Shown: positions 8,757 to 18,116, numbered from the stretch's first letter. The stretch: 41,594 nucleotides of DNA from an uncultured Collinsella sp. (GCA_902493895.1 CABUQW010000014.1:1-41594); one strand, 5' to 3'. Notes: generated from the letters alone by a model not told the origin. Translations and numbers: made by a program.

Positions 8757-8909
8757 ACGAAATCGGCCCATCTACTACGTTTGGCCCCTTACCCTCAACC
8801 ATGCCAAAAACGCGAAAACAAAACCGCAGGTAGAACGCCTGCGGTTTTGCTCAAAACGAAGGTATGGTCAGGGGTGTCGAGTCAAACGTAGTAGATGGGC
8901 CGATTTCGT
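8757..8909. repeat. Composite hairpin element B2
   Basis: Arms 8757-8783 and 8883-8909 are 27 bp and perfectly complementary; they start ACGAAATCGGCCC and end CTACTACGTTTG. Inside, CCCTCAACCAT pairs imperfectly with ATGGTCAGGGG. The centre is a perfect 11-bp stem, AAAACCGCAGG/CCTGCGGTTTT, with a TAGAACG loop. It is the sister of B1 (931-1087). The two arms of B2 agree better with each other than with those of B1. Confidence 0.85.
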
Positions 8910-8925
8910 GGCGAGCGGTTCCGGC

Positions 8926-8961
8926 TGATCCCTTGGGGACGGAGGAAAACGGATCATTTTG
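8926..8961. repeat. Short hairpin repeat C3
   Basis: TGATCC...GGATCA inverted ends enclose CTTGGGGACGGAGGAAAAC, followed by TTTTG. It is almost identical to C2 at 1102-1137 and, like it, lies ~15 bases after a B element. Confidence 0.7.
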
Positions 8962-8993
8962 GTCCCGCGAGGCTGGCGGAGACACTCGTGCAG

Positions 8994-9183
8994 GGCCGCC
9001 CGAACAAAACTATGCCGGTTTACTACGATGAATCCGAGATTCCTGACCACACCCGCATTTTTGCAAATATCGCAAGTGTTCTACCTGCGGTTTTGTAAGT
9101 GCGCAATTTACCGTGGTCGAAGGCGGGCGATTCATCGTAGTAAACCGGTATAGTTTTGAAATGGCATTAAATCGGTAGCAGCC
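8994..9183. repeat. Composite hairpin element A2
   Basis: Arms 9005-9033 and 9130-9158 are 29 bp with one mismatch. They share the first 14 bases (CAAAACTATGCCGG) with A1, then continue TTTACTACGATGAAT where A1 has a different sequence with its own perfect complement. Inside, GACCAC pairs with GTGGTC. The central terminator-like stem is degenerate; only CTACCTGCGGTTTTG remains. The tail TTTTGAAATGGCA...CGGTAGCAGCC matches the A1 tail. Confidence 0.8.
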
Positions 9184-9218
9184 ATTTTGCTATGCCGGGG
9201 CGGTCGGCCGTTGGGTAA

Positions 9219-9848
9219 TTACCCTCGCAGATAGGCGATGGCGATTTGGGTGCGGTTGCGCAGGCCCATTTTGGCAAGGATCGAGCTGATGTGGTTGCGT
9301 ACCGTGCCTTCGCCCATATAGGCGGTGGCAGCAATCTCCTTGTTATCGAGGCCGCGGGCGATGAGCTCGGCGACTTCGAACTCGCGGTCGGTCAGGCTGA
9401 CAAAGGCCGCGGGCCGGCGGGGCGTGTCCGTCTTGTCGCCCATCCCGTCAAAGTCGACATCCTCGATCGCCTTGCCCTCGAGCACGCGTTTACCATCCAT
9501 GACCTGCGCCAATGCTGGAGGAATGGCGGCGACATCGGTCTTGATCAGATAGCCACGGGCGCCTAGCTTGAGCGCCGACACAATGTACTCGTCATCTGAG
9601 AATGTCGTCAGAAACACCACGCGTGCTGCGGGGTCGTGCTCAAGGATTTCGCGCGCCGCCGAAAGGCCGTCGCGCCCTGGCATCTGAATGTCGAGCAGCG
9701 CGATATCGGGTGCGTGCTCGGCGTAGAGCGCCACCGCGTCGTCGCCGTCGGCACCGGTGCCCACCACCTCTATCTGCGGCTGAGCGCCCAGGATAATCTT
9801 GAGTGAATCGACCACCAGACGGTCGTCGTCGACAACGATGAGCCTCAT
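9219..9848 (-). CDS. NarL/FixJ-family response regulator
   Basis: This 209-residue protein has a receiver domain at residues 1-120, with acidic pocket D7-D8-D9, phospho-acceptor D53 (ALLDIQMPG), a conserved Thr in FLTTF and Lys in LIKTD. A LuxR-type helix-turn-helix sits at ~145-205 (LTDREFEVAELIARGLDNKE, then GTVRNHISSILAKMG). Its ATG overlaps the last 4 bases of the upstream kinase gene, so the two are translationally coupled. The pair is divergent from an ABC-2 exporter, the usual arrangement for systems that sense and export membrane-active compounds, so the exporter promoter is the likely target. The adhesin promoter region, 8 kb away, is another possible target. Both are inferences from context. 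Confidence 0.93.
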   Translation of the reverse strand: MRLIVVDDDRLVVDSLKIILGAQPQIEVVGTGADGDDAVALYAEHAPDIALLDIQMPGRDGLSAAREILEHDPAARVVFLTTFSDDEYIVSALKLGARGYLIKTDVAAIPPALAQVMDGKRVLEGKAIEDVDFDGMGDKTDTPRRPAAFVSLTDREFEVAELIARGLDNKEIAATAYMGEGTVRNHISSILAKMGLRNRTQIAIAYLRG

Positions 9849-10990
9849 CGGCCCTCATCTCCTTGCTGCTTGGGAATGGTGGCAAACACGCGCCATCCGG
9901 AGGCGCCGACTCGCGAGCCGGCAGTGAAAGTGCCGCCAAGCGCCTCGACACGCTCGCGCATAGAGGCGAGCCCCATACCCCCTGTGGCGCTGCGGACGCC
10001 TGTCCGAACCCCGCCCGTTCCATCGTCGGTAACGACGAGCTGGTAAAACGACGGATGCTCCATGCACCGCACGGTAATGGTTTTGGCATGGGCGTGGCGC
10101 ATGGCGTTGGAAAGCGCCTCGCGCAGCACCGCCGCAAAGCAGTTGGCGACGTTGGCGGGTGCATGCTCGGCCAAAACCTCAAGCTCAATCTGCGGACCGC
10201 TGTTCGAACGTGCGCCTTCAACGATGCGCTCGAGCTGCACGGAGAGGTTAGTCGCATTGTCGTTGAGCGCGTGAACGCTGGCACGCACGAGTTGGAGCGC
10301 CTCGTCAACCGTGCGTTTAACGTCGGCGAAATCGGCGGCGACGCCGGGCTCGTCGGCGTGGACCACGCGCAGTGCTTCGGCTTGCAGCGAGGCGCGCGTG
10401 AGCTGGTGGCCCACATTGTCGTGGATCTCGCGCGCGATGCGGGCACGTTCGGCGAGCGTCGCGAGTTCGACTTCGTAGTCCTGGCGGTCGGCAAGATCGC
10501 GGTTGCGCGCTTCGAGCGCCAGAGCACGTTCCTGCAGCTCGTCGCGGGTACGGCGCATGCGCTGCTGCTCGCGCTCCAACTGGGCGGTACGTAGCGACAG
10601 CAAGGTGGCGGCAACCGAAAGGATGGCGGTCAGCAGGAGCGTTCGGGCGGTGAGCGCGTCGGTGCGAAGGTCTGCGACGAGTGCAAAGACAAAGGTGGCG
10701 CCAATGCCCAGCGCGACCCAGGCGTGCTCACGGCGCACGCGTCGCGCGATGTCATAGAGGGCGAGAGACGCAAACGGCACAAACGGCGGCACGAAGACGG
10801 CCGCGATGATGTAAGCGTAGCTCGCGGCCTCGCTTGCGCGTCGCGTGCGTTCCTCCTGTGCGACCTCGGCCAGCGAGGTGGCAATAACGCCAAGGCAAAA
10901 CGCCGCGACCAGGCGAGCGTCCACAGCAAGACCCATGGCAGCCGCAATACAGCACGCCAGCACGATCGATTTGTCGAAAAGCCTGTTCAT
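9845..10990 (-). CDS. NarL-type sensor histidine kinase (HisKA_3), possibly leaderless
   Basis: This 381-residue kinase has an N-terminal membrane region of about five helices (residues ~8-135), a short coiled coil (~136-175), the HisKA_3 dimerisation motif ERARIAREIHDNVGHQL with phospho-accepting H190, and a HATPase_c domain (LREALSNAMRHAHAK N box, DDGTGG, GGMGLASMRER). It has no large extracellular sensor loop, so it probably senses within the membrane or through the transporter. An ORF could run upstream to 11152, but those residues are Arg/Cys-rich and unlike a kinase. The ATG at 10990 is preferred because it starts the first membrane helix. No Shine-Dalgarno sequence precedes it; instead a TACAAT box lies 6 bases upstream, which fits a leaderless transcript. 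Confidence 0.92.
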   Translation of the reverse strand: MNRLFDKSIVLACCIAAAMGLAVDARLVAAFCLGVIATSLAEVAQEERTRRASEAASYAYIIAAVFVPPFVPFASLALYDIARRVRREHAWVALGIGATFVFALVADLRTDALTARTLLLTAILSVAATLLSLRTAQLEREQQRMRRTRDELQERALALEARNRDLADRQDYEVELATLAERARIAREIHDNVGHQLTRASLQAEALRVVHADEPGVAADFADVKRTVDEALQLVRASVHALNDNATNLSVQLERIVEGARSNSGPQIELEVLAEHAPANVANCFAAVLREALSNAMRHAHAKTITVRCMEHPSFYQLVVTDDGTGGVRTGVRSATGGMGLASMRERVEALGGTFTAGSRVGASGWRVFATIPKQQGDEGR

Positions 10991-10996
10991 ACGGGT

Positions 10997-11002
10997 ATTG
11001 TA
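10997..11002 (-). promoter_or_regulatory. -10 box (TACAAT) of the kinase gene, leaderless start
   Basis: Read on the minus strand, TACAAT is followed by ACCCGT and then ATG. The first base of the start codon therefore sits at the expected transcription start. No good -35 is visible. Confidence 0.45.
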
Positions 11003-11187
11003 CGCGAAGCCGCGCGTGGTGGAGGGGCCGCCTGCGCAACTGTGACATTCCTCCCACGCGGCAAATCGGGGGCGTCGGCAGGCCACGCGGCCAAGCCTCG
11101 CACTCGTGACAAAGCTCACTGGTGCGCGCCGTCCGCTCCTGCGATGATGCAATCGTACCGGGCCGCAATCAACGGAAGGGCCGCCTC

Positions 11188-12126
11188 ATGACAGACATCG
11201 TCCACGTCGAAAACCTCGTCAAGCGCTACGACGATCTTATCGCGCTCGACCACTTTAACCTGAGCATCGCCCCCGGCGAGATCTTTGGCCTGCTGGGTCC
11301 CAACGGCTCGGGCAAAACCACGTCCATCAACTGTATTTTGCAGCTGCTTGCCTACGACAAAGGCACCATCGAGCTGTTCGGCGAGCCCATGACGCCCGCC
11401 CGCTACGACCTCAAGCGCCGCATCGGCGTGGTGCCGCAACAGGTGGCGGTGTTAGACGAGCTCACCGTGCGCGAGAACATCGACTATTTCTGCAGTCTCT
11501 ACGTCAACGACCGCAAACGCCGCCGCGCGCTGGTGGACGAGGCGATTGACTTTGTCGGCCTGGGCGACTTTACCAAGTTTCGCCCCGGCAAGCTCTCGGG
11601 CGGCCTGGCGCGTCGCCTCAACATCGCCTGCGGCATTGCGCACAAGCCCGAGCTCATCTTCTTTGACGAGCCCACGGTGGCGGTCGACCCACAGAGCCGC
11701 AATGCCATCCTGGAGGGCATCTGCCGCCTGCGCGACGAGGGCGCCACGGTGGTGTATACCAGCCATTATATGGAGGAAGTCGAGCAGATCTGCAGCCGCA
11801 TCATGATCATGGACGGTGGTCGCGTGCTGGCGCAGGGCACCAACGACGAGCTCAAGCGCATGATTCAGATGGGCGAGCGCGTGACGGTCGAGGTCGGCGC
11901 CGTCGAGACCGCCACGGTCGAGCGGCTGCGCGCCCTCGAGCACGTGCTTTCGGTTGAGCTGTCCGGCGGCGAGCTCGTCTGCACCTGCGAAGCGAGCCCG
12001 CACAATTTGGTCGACATCCTCGACACGCTGCGCGCCGCCGACGTGGCGCTCGGCCGCGTGTGGAGCGAGCCGCCGACCCTCAACGACGTGTTCCTCGAGA
12101 TCACCGGCCGCGAGCTGCGCGACTAG
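11188..12126 (+). CDS. ABC transporter ATP-binding protein (ABC-2 exporter, multidrug/lantibiotic type)
   Basis: This 312-residue ATPase has Walker A GPNGSGKTT (residues 37-45), a Q-loop at VVPQQVAV, signature LSGGLARR, Walker B LIFFDEP and a switch His in YTSHYMEE. It matches the CcmA/DrrA/NatA class that energises ABC-2 exporters. The C-terminal ~85 residues (VTVEVGAVETATVERLR... through PPTLNDVFLEITG) are the regulatory tail typical of this class. ATG 11188 follows GGAAGGG with good spacing; an upstream extension to 11122 has no such site. Two permease genes follow at once (9 bp gap, then overlap), forming one operon. The divergent NarL-type system across a 197-bp gap probably controls it. 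The substrate is unknown. Confidence 0.93.
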   Translation: MTDIVHVENLVKRYDDLIALDHFNLSIAPGEIFGLLGPNGSGKTTSINCILQLLAYDKGTIELFGEPMTPARYDLKRRIGVVPQQVAVLDELTVRENIDYFCSLYVNDRKRRRALVDEAIDFVGLGDFTKFRPGKLSGGLARRLNIACGIAHKPELIFFDEPTVAVDPQSRNAILEGICRLRDEGATVVYTSHYMEEVEQICSRIMIMDGGRVLAQGTNDELKRMIQMGERVTVEVGAVETATVERLRALEHVLSVELSGGELVCTCEASPHNLVDILDTLRAADVALGRVWSEPPTLNDVFLEITGRELRD

Positions 12127-12135
12127 GGGGCAGTC

Positions 12136-13323
12136 ATGTTCAACACCATCATCACTACGGTCAAGACGCTGCTGCGCCGGCCGAGCACGTGGGTCTGGGG
12201 CGCGATCTTTCCCATTGCGCTTTCCACGATGTTCATGTTTATGTTCGCGAACCTCAGCTCCGACGGCAAGATCGACCCGGTGCCGGTTGCCGTCATAGCG
12301 GACGAGGCCTGGGACGCCTCGACCTTTAAGGACGTGGCGACGTCGCTTGCCAAGGAGAGCGACGATCAGCTGCTCGAGATTCACGAGTGCGACGACGCAG
12401 CCGATGCGAACCGTGCGCTTAAGGCCGGCGAGGTCGCGGGCATCTATACGGTCGACGACGCGGGCGCACCCAAGCTCACGTTGCTGTCGAGCTACGACAG
12501 CTCGCGTGCGTCGTCGGTGCTCACCGACCGCAGCATTTTGGAGACGGTGGCAAGCTCGTATACACAAAATGCCGAGCTCATGTCCCAGATTGCCCAGGAC
12601 AACCCGGCGGCGCTCGCCGACCCGGAGGCGGTTGCGCGCGCCCTGTCGCTCGAGGGCAGTACCCGCCGCGTAAGCCTGACACGCACCACACCCGATGGCA
12701 CGGTCATCTACTATTACGCGCTCTTTGGCCTGGTCGCGATGATGTCTGCCGAGTTTGCCGCCTTGAGCGTCGTCGATCTGCAGCCCAATCTGTCGGGCCT
12801 TGGCGCGCGTCGCTGCGTGGGCAGCCTTTCCAAGACGGCGTCGCTGGCCGGCATCTTTGTCGGCTCGTGGCTGGTTTCCTTCGCCTCGATGGCGATCGCA
12901 ATCGGCTACGTGCGCCTGGTCGTGGGCGTCGACTTTGGCGGGCGCGAGGGGCTGTGTCTGGTGGGCGGCGCCGCTTCCGCGCTCGCCGCCACGGGCCTGG
13001 GACTCTTTGTGGGCACACTTCCCGTTAAGGGCGGCAAGGCGTCCAAGTCCGGCATCCTCACGGGCTTTGCCACCACGTGTGCCCTGTTTGCCGGGCTTTA
13101 CGGCGAGCCGGCGATGGCGCTTGCCGACGACGTCGCCCGCGCCTGCCCGGCCGAGTGCTGGCTCAACCCCGTCAAGCTCATCTGCGACATGTTCAACCGC
13201 CTGTATTTCTTTGAGGACCTGGGTCCCTTTGCCGTTCGCGCCGGCGCGCTGGTCCTTATGGCGCTGTTGTTCGTTGCCGCCGCCACGCTGACCTTTGGAA
13301 GGAGCCGCTATGAGCACCTTTAA
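12136..13323 (+). CDS. ABC-2 type permease (first of a pair)
   Basis: This 395-residue membrane protein follows the ATPase by 9 bases with a GGGGG ribosome-binding site. Topology is that of ABC-2 half-permeases: one helix at ~20-40 (WVWGAIFPIALSTMFMFMFA), a soluble extracytoplasmic region of about 150 residues (PVPVAVIADEAWD... to TTPDGTVIYYYA), then about five helices in the C-terminal half. The gene overlaps the next permease by 14 bases, so the two halves are probably made in equal amounts and pair as a heterodimer. Substrate cannot be inferred. Confidence 0.88.
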   Translation: MFNTIITTVKTLLRRPSTWVWGAIFPIALSTMFMFMFANLSSDGKIDPVPVAVIADEAWDASTFKDVATSLAKESDDQLLEIHECDDAADANRALKAGEVAGIYTVDDAGAPKLTLLSSYDSSRASSVLTDRSILETVASSYTQNAELMSQIAQDNPAALADPEAVARALSLEGSTRRVSLTRTTPDGTVIYYYALFGLVAMMSAEFAALSVVDLQPNLSGLGARRCVGSLSKTASLAGIFVGSWLVSFASMAIAIGYVRLVVGVDFGGREGLCLVGGAASALAATGLGLFVGTLPVKGGKASKSGILTGFATTCALFAGLYGEPAMALADDVARACPAECWLNPVKLICDMFNRLYFFEDLGPFAVRAGALVLMALLFVAAATLTFGRSRYEHL

Positions 13324-14515
13324 GACCGCGCTTCGCATGGCGCTGGCGCACCCGTTCTACCTGCTCATCTATACGGTGTTCATCTCGCTCATGGGCGTAT
13401 TCATCGCGGCCTCGGTGAGCTGGAACTCGTCGCAGCTTACCGAGTACGAGCCCTACGACACCAACGTGATCGTGGTCGACCGCGACAATAGCGACCTTTC
13501 GCGTGCGCTTACCAGGCATCTGGGTTCGCGCTTTGAGTTGGTCACGGGCGTTGGCGACGACACGTACGACCTTGCGGACGCGCTCTCCAAGAGCAACAGC
13601 GCTAAGGGCAGCGCCGACTGCGTGTTCTTTATCCCGGAGGGGTTTGAGGACGACCTGGTCGCGGCCGCCCGCGCGGGGGAGTCCCTGCCCAAGCTCGATG
13701 TGACCTACGGCGCCGGCACCATGGCGGCGGCGCTTTCGTCTGCCGAGGCCTCGCGCTGGATCTCGCTCGCGGGCGCTGCGGCGGCCCTAGAGCCCGCCGC
13801 CTCTAATGGCAGCGTCGCCAAGGCCGCCGAGCATGCCGCCGCCAAGCGCGCGGAGGTCGAGATCGAGCAGGTCAAGGTCGACTCGACTGCCGCCGCCACG
13901 CTCGAGTCGTACTTCAACTTTGGCGCGTACGCGATCATCTCGTCGGTCATCGTGTCGGTGGGACTGGTGTTCTCGGGCATGAACGAGCCCGAGCGTGTGC
14001 GCCGCATGGAGGCCGGCCCGGTCTCCGAGCGCCAGCGCTCGCTTGCCGTGTTTGCGGCCGCCGCCGTGCTCACCGTCTGCATCTGGTTTGTGTCGAGCAT
14101 GATGGGCGTCGTGGGCTTTGCCGGCGCGGTTGCCGAGGTCGGCGTGGGTCGTGTGTGCCTGGCGCTGGCGGCGACGTTTGCCCTGGCGTGCACGCCGCTG
14201 GCCGTTGGCTTTGCGCTGTCGAGCCTGGGTGCGCGCGAGGAGCTGCTTAACGGTGTGGGCAACCTGCTTGGCATGCTCATGACGTTTTTGGGCGGCGCTT
14301 GGATGCCGCTGTCGCTGATGGGCTCGGCCGTGCAGACGGTGGCGCACTTTGTGCCGACGTATTGGGTGAACGACGCGATTGGCAAGGCGCTCGCTTCGGA
14401 TCTGACGTCCACCGTGTTGGGTGACATCGCCTGCGACCTGGGCGTCACCGTGCTCTTCGCCGTCGCCATTGCCGCCGTAGGCCTGGCCCTCTCACGCGCC
14501 AAATCCCGCGCCTAG
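13310..14515 (+). CDS. ABC-2 type permease (second of a pair)
   Basis: This 401-residue protein starts at ATG 13310 behind GGAAGGAG inside the end of the previous gene; an earlier in-frame start (13295) has no ribosome-binding site. The topology is one helix at ~20-42, an external domain (~43-205, starting WNSSQLTEYEPYDTNVIVVD) and about six helices from ~206. It contains the FxGGxWxPLSxM-like segment (FLGGAWMPLSLMG) seen in ABC-2 permeases between late helices. With the preceding gene it should form the membrane part of the exporter driven by the 11188 ATPase. It ends the operon. Confidence 0.88.
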   Translation: MSTFKTALRMALAHPFYLLIYTVFISLMGVFIAASVSWNSSQLTEYEPYDTNVIVVDRDNSDLSRALTRHLGSRFELVTGVGDDTYDLADALSKSNSAKGSADCVFFIPEGFEDDLVAAARAGESLPKLDVTYGAGTMAAALSSAEASRWISLAGAAAALEPAASNGSVAKAAEHAAAKRAEVEIEQVKVDSTAAATLESYFNFGAYAIISSVIVSVGLVFSGMNEPERVRRMEAGPVSERQRSLAVFAAAAVLTVCIWFVSSMMGVVGFAGAVAEVGVGRVCLALAATFALACTPLAVGFALSSLGAREELLNGVGNLLGMLMTFLGGAWMPLSLMGSAVQTVAHFVPTYWVNDAIGKALASDLTSTVLGDIACDLGVTVLFAVAIAAVGLALSRAKSRA

Positions 14516-14596
14516 TCTGAAATAAATCCTAGGCCTCGCCCCAAAATAGTTCGCCAAGGTTTACTATTACGTTCATAAAGTAGTACGAGGCTAACA

Positions 14597-15322
<726 letters not shown>

Positions 15323-15330
15323 GCGGCGCC

Positions 15331-17997
15331 ATGACACCTCTCGCAAAACGTCTCCCGCGCGAGCTGCGCCGCAATATCGGCAAGTACCTGGGCATCTTTT
15401 TGCTTATGTGCGGAAGCATCGCTCTCACCTCGGGCTTTTTGCTCGCAGCGCATTCCATCGGCTGCCTTATCGACGACATGCGCGATGCGTACACGATTGA
15501 GGACGGCCGCGTGACCACCTCCTTCGAGGCCACCAAAGACCAGCTCAAGGCGGCCGAGGATGCAGCCGGCGACGTCGGCGGCGTTACGCTCTACAAGAAT
15601 TTCTCCATCGACGCCATCATCAAAAAGACCGCCGGCGACGACGGCACCAAGCGCACGCTGCGCACCTATGCGCACCGCGCTAAGGTGGACATTGCGTCCT
15701 ACTGTGAGGGCAAGGAGCCCATGACGGACGATGAGGTAGCCATCGACCGTGTCTTCGCCACCAACAACGACCTCGCCGTGGGCAATAAGGTTGAGCTTGA
15801 GGGCCGCACCTACATCATCTGCGGCATCATGACCCAGCCCGATAGCCAGGCGCTGTTCCTCAACAATTCGGACTTTACGGTGAACACCATCACGTACGGC
15901 GTGGCCGAGGTCACCGATGGCGGCTTTGCCGCGCTCGAAGATGCCGGCGGCGCGCCTGCCTACACCTACTCCTTTACCTTTACCGATCGCGACCTCCCCA
16001 CCGCGGATCGCATCGATGCGGAGCAGGATATGGTCGAGGCGCTGTCCGACGCCGATGCGCGCGTGGACGATCTGATCGATGCCGATTCCAATCAGGGCAT
16101 TGGCTATGCGCGCGACGACGTGGACGGCGACTCTATGATGTGGATGACGCTGCTCGACATCATCATCGTGATCATGGCGTTCGTCTTTGTGGTCCTTACC
16201 GACGCCACCATCGAGGAGGAGAGCGCCATCATCGGCACGCTGCTCGCCAGCGGCTATCGTCGACGCGAGATCGTGCTGCACTACCTTGCGCTTCCCGCTA
16301 TCGTGGGCGTGGTCGCGGCGCTTTTGGGCACTGCGCTCGGCGTTGTGTTCTTTACCGAGCCCATGCGCAGCCTCTATTACGGTTCGTATAGCCTGCCGCC
16401 CTTCCAGGTGCACTGGAGCTGGGAGATCTTTGTGAAGTGCGCCGTGGTTCCCGCCGCCGCGCTCATCCTCATCACGCTGGTGGGCCTGCTTCGCAAGATG
16501 GGCAAGACGCCGTTGCAGTTCCTTCGTCACGAGGCGAGCGGCAAATCGGGCACCAAGCGCGGCTTGCAGCTGCCGGAGCGCATGGGTTTTGTTTCCCGCT
16601 TCCGCTTGCGTATTTTCCTGCGCAACCTGGGCAACTTCGCCACGCTCTTCGTGGGCATTGCATTTGCGTCGCTGCTGCTGCTCTTTGGCCTGGCGATTCT
16701 GCCCACGATGACGCACTACGCGGACAACCTCGAGACAGGCCTGGTCGCCGAGCACCAGTACACGCTCAAGGCGCCGCTGGAGCTCGAGGGTACTGCCGAG
16801 GAGCGCGAGCAGTGGTCAGCACTCGAGCGCTTGCAGTCGGTTGACGGCGCGCTGCTTTCCGCCGCTCAGGATGCCGATGACGAGCTTGACGACGCGGCCG
16901 ATGCGGCGCAAGCGGCAGCCGATGCCGCGACCGCATTTCCGTCTGCCGAGAGCCTGACTGCGGCGCAGGATGCGCTTGCCAAGGTCCAGGACAAGAAGGA
17001 TGCGCTTTATGCGCGCCTCGATGACCTTGCCGATGCCCTCGGCTGCGACCGCGACGAGGCTATCGACCTGATCGACAAGGCCTCTAAGATCGACACCGAC
17101 AACGATGATATCCACCCGGTCAACACGATCGACAACGGTGCAGGCGCAATCGCGCAGGCCGAGAAATACGCCGTCTACCAGCTGCAATACGATCGCGGCG
17201 ACGGAAATGGCGAGGAGACGATTTCCGTTTACGGCATTTCATCCGATTCGCGCTATTGGAAAGACCTCAACGTCGGCGACGGGCGCGTCGTCTTTGGCGG
17301 CGGCCTGCTCGACAAGTTTGGCTGGAGCGAGGGGCAGAAGGTCACGCTCGGCGACAAGTACGAGGGCGAACATTATTCCCTTGAGTACGCGGGCAAGGAC
17401 TGTGCCTGGGGCTCCAAGTCGGACATGAATATCTATATGAGTATCGAAGACTTTAACGAGCTGTTCGGCAACGACGCCGCCTACTTTAACGGCTATGTGA
17501 GCGATGAGAAGCTCGACCTTGATTCGCGCTACTTTGCCGGCGACACCACGCCCGACGACATGCGTGCCGTGGGCGACCAGTTCATCGGCATGATGAGCAA
17601 AATGATCGGCATGATGGTTGGGCTCGCGGTGTTTATCTTCCTGCTGTTTATGTACCTGCTGACCAAGGCTGTGATCGACCACAGCGCCCGTTCGATCAGC
17701 TACATGAAAGTCTTTGGCTATCGCGATAGCGAGATTTCGCATCTGTACATCCGCTCGATCACGTTGTGCGTGGCGGCGTCACTCGTGCTGAGCCTGCCGG
17801 TCATTATTGGCTCGCTCACGGCCATCTTCCGCTCGATGCTGCTCGCCTACAACGGCAATATCGAGATCTACGTGCCCGCTTGGTCCATGGCGGCGTGCGT
17901 TGGCATTGGCTTTGTGACCTACCTGGTCGTGGCGCTGCTACACACGCGCTCCATCAAGCGCGTGAGCCTCTCCGAGGCGCTGAAGGTCCAGGAATAG
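15331..17997 (+). CDS. FtsX/MacB-like ABC permease with two FtsX domains and a large coiled-coil insert
   Basis: This 888-residue permease has an N-terminal helix (~15-42), an external domain (~43-265), three helices of FtsX domain 1 (~270-390), a further helix (~430-460), a second external domain (~465-750) and three helices of FtsX domain 2 (~755-885, ending TRSIKRVSLSEALKVQE as in the family). The second external domain starts with an Ala/Asp-rich, probably coiled-coil stretch (LSAAQDADDELDDAADAAQA and following). Such systems do not move substrate through a channel but use ATP to drive periplasmic or surface events: lipoprotein or peptide extrusion, or drug resistance. ATG 15331 is used because an upstream TTG (15316) would overlap the ATPase gene. 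A terminator follows at 18010. Confidence 0.9.
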   Translation: MTPLAKRLPRELRRNIGKYLGIFLLMCGSIALTSGFLLAAHSIGCLIDDMRDAYTIEDGRVTTSFEATKDQLKAAEDAAGDVGGVTLYKNFSIDAIIKKTAGDDGTKRTLRTYAHRAKVDIASYCEGKEPMTDDEVAIDRVFATNNDLAVGNKVELEGRTYIICGIMTQPDSQALFLNNSDFTVNTITYGVAEVTDGGFAALEDAGGAPAYTYSFTFTDRDLPTADRIDAEQDMVEALSDADARVDDLIDADSNQGIGYARDDVDGDSMMWMTLLDIIIVIMAFVFVVLTDATIEEESAIIGTLLASGYRRREIVLHYLALPAIVGVVAALLGTALGVVFFTEPMRSLYYGSYSLPPFQVHWSWEIFVKCAVVPAAALILITLVGLLRKMGKTPLQFLRHEASGKSGTKRGLQLPERMGFVSRFRLRIFLRNLGNFATLFVGIAFASLLLLFGLAILPTMTHYADNLETGLVAEHQYTLKAPLELEGTAEEREQWSALERLQSVDGALLSAAQDADDELDDAADAAQAAADAATAFPSAESLTAAQDALAKVQDKKDALYARLDDLADALGCDRDEAIDLIDKASKIDTDNDDIHPVNTIDNGAGAIAQAEKYAVYQLQYDRGDGNGEETISVYGISSDSRYWKDLNVGDGRVVFGGGLLDKFGWSEGQKVTLGDKYEGEHYSLEYAGKDCAWGSKSDMNIYMSIEDFNELFGNDAAYFNGYVSDEKLDLDSRYFAGDTTPDDMRAVGDQFIGMMSKMIGMMVGLAVFIFLLFMYLLTKAVIDHSARSISYMKVFGYRDSEISHLYIRSITLCVAASLVLSLPVIIGSLTAIFRSMLLAYNGNIEIYVPAWSMAACVGIGFVTYLVVALLHTRSIKRVSLSEALKVQE

Positions 17998-18009
17998 AGA
18001 ACCACCCGC

Positions 18010-18052
18010 ACGCGGGGGCACGAACCGAAGGAAGGGTGCCCCCGCGTTATTT
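18010..18052 (+). terminator. Terminator after the FtsX-type permease
   Basis: ACGCGGGGGCAC (18010-18021) pairs with GTGCCCCCGCGT (18036-18047), followed by TATTT. The methyltransferase gene begins 65 bases later. Confidence 0.7.
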
Positions 18053-18116
18053 GCCCGCCAGGCCCGACGTGGGCAAACGCGCGCAACGTCAGACTTCCCC
18101 GAACAGAAGGAGACCC

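Larger units (their letters stand above)
8614..9218. other. 605-bp intergenic region between adhesin and response regulator, no gene
   Basis: It contains two terminator-type hairpins (8626-8651 and 8692-8732), then composite hairpin B2 (8757-8909), short hairpin C3 (8926-8961) and composite hairpin A2 (8994-9183). Small ORFs here read through the repeats and were not accepted as genes. Confidence 0.8.

Noticed and set aside
8616..8891. 91-codon ORF downstream of the adhesin
   Set aside because: It reads through two terminator hairpins and element B2; no domain and no ribosome-binding site.
11452..13338. 628-codon antisense ORF over the ABC exporter genes
   Set aside because: The same GC-driven artefact; the plus strand carries Walker motifs and membrane helices.
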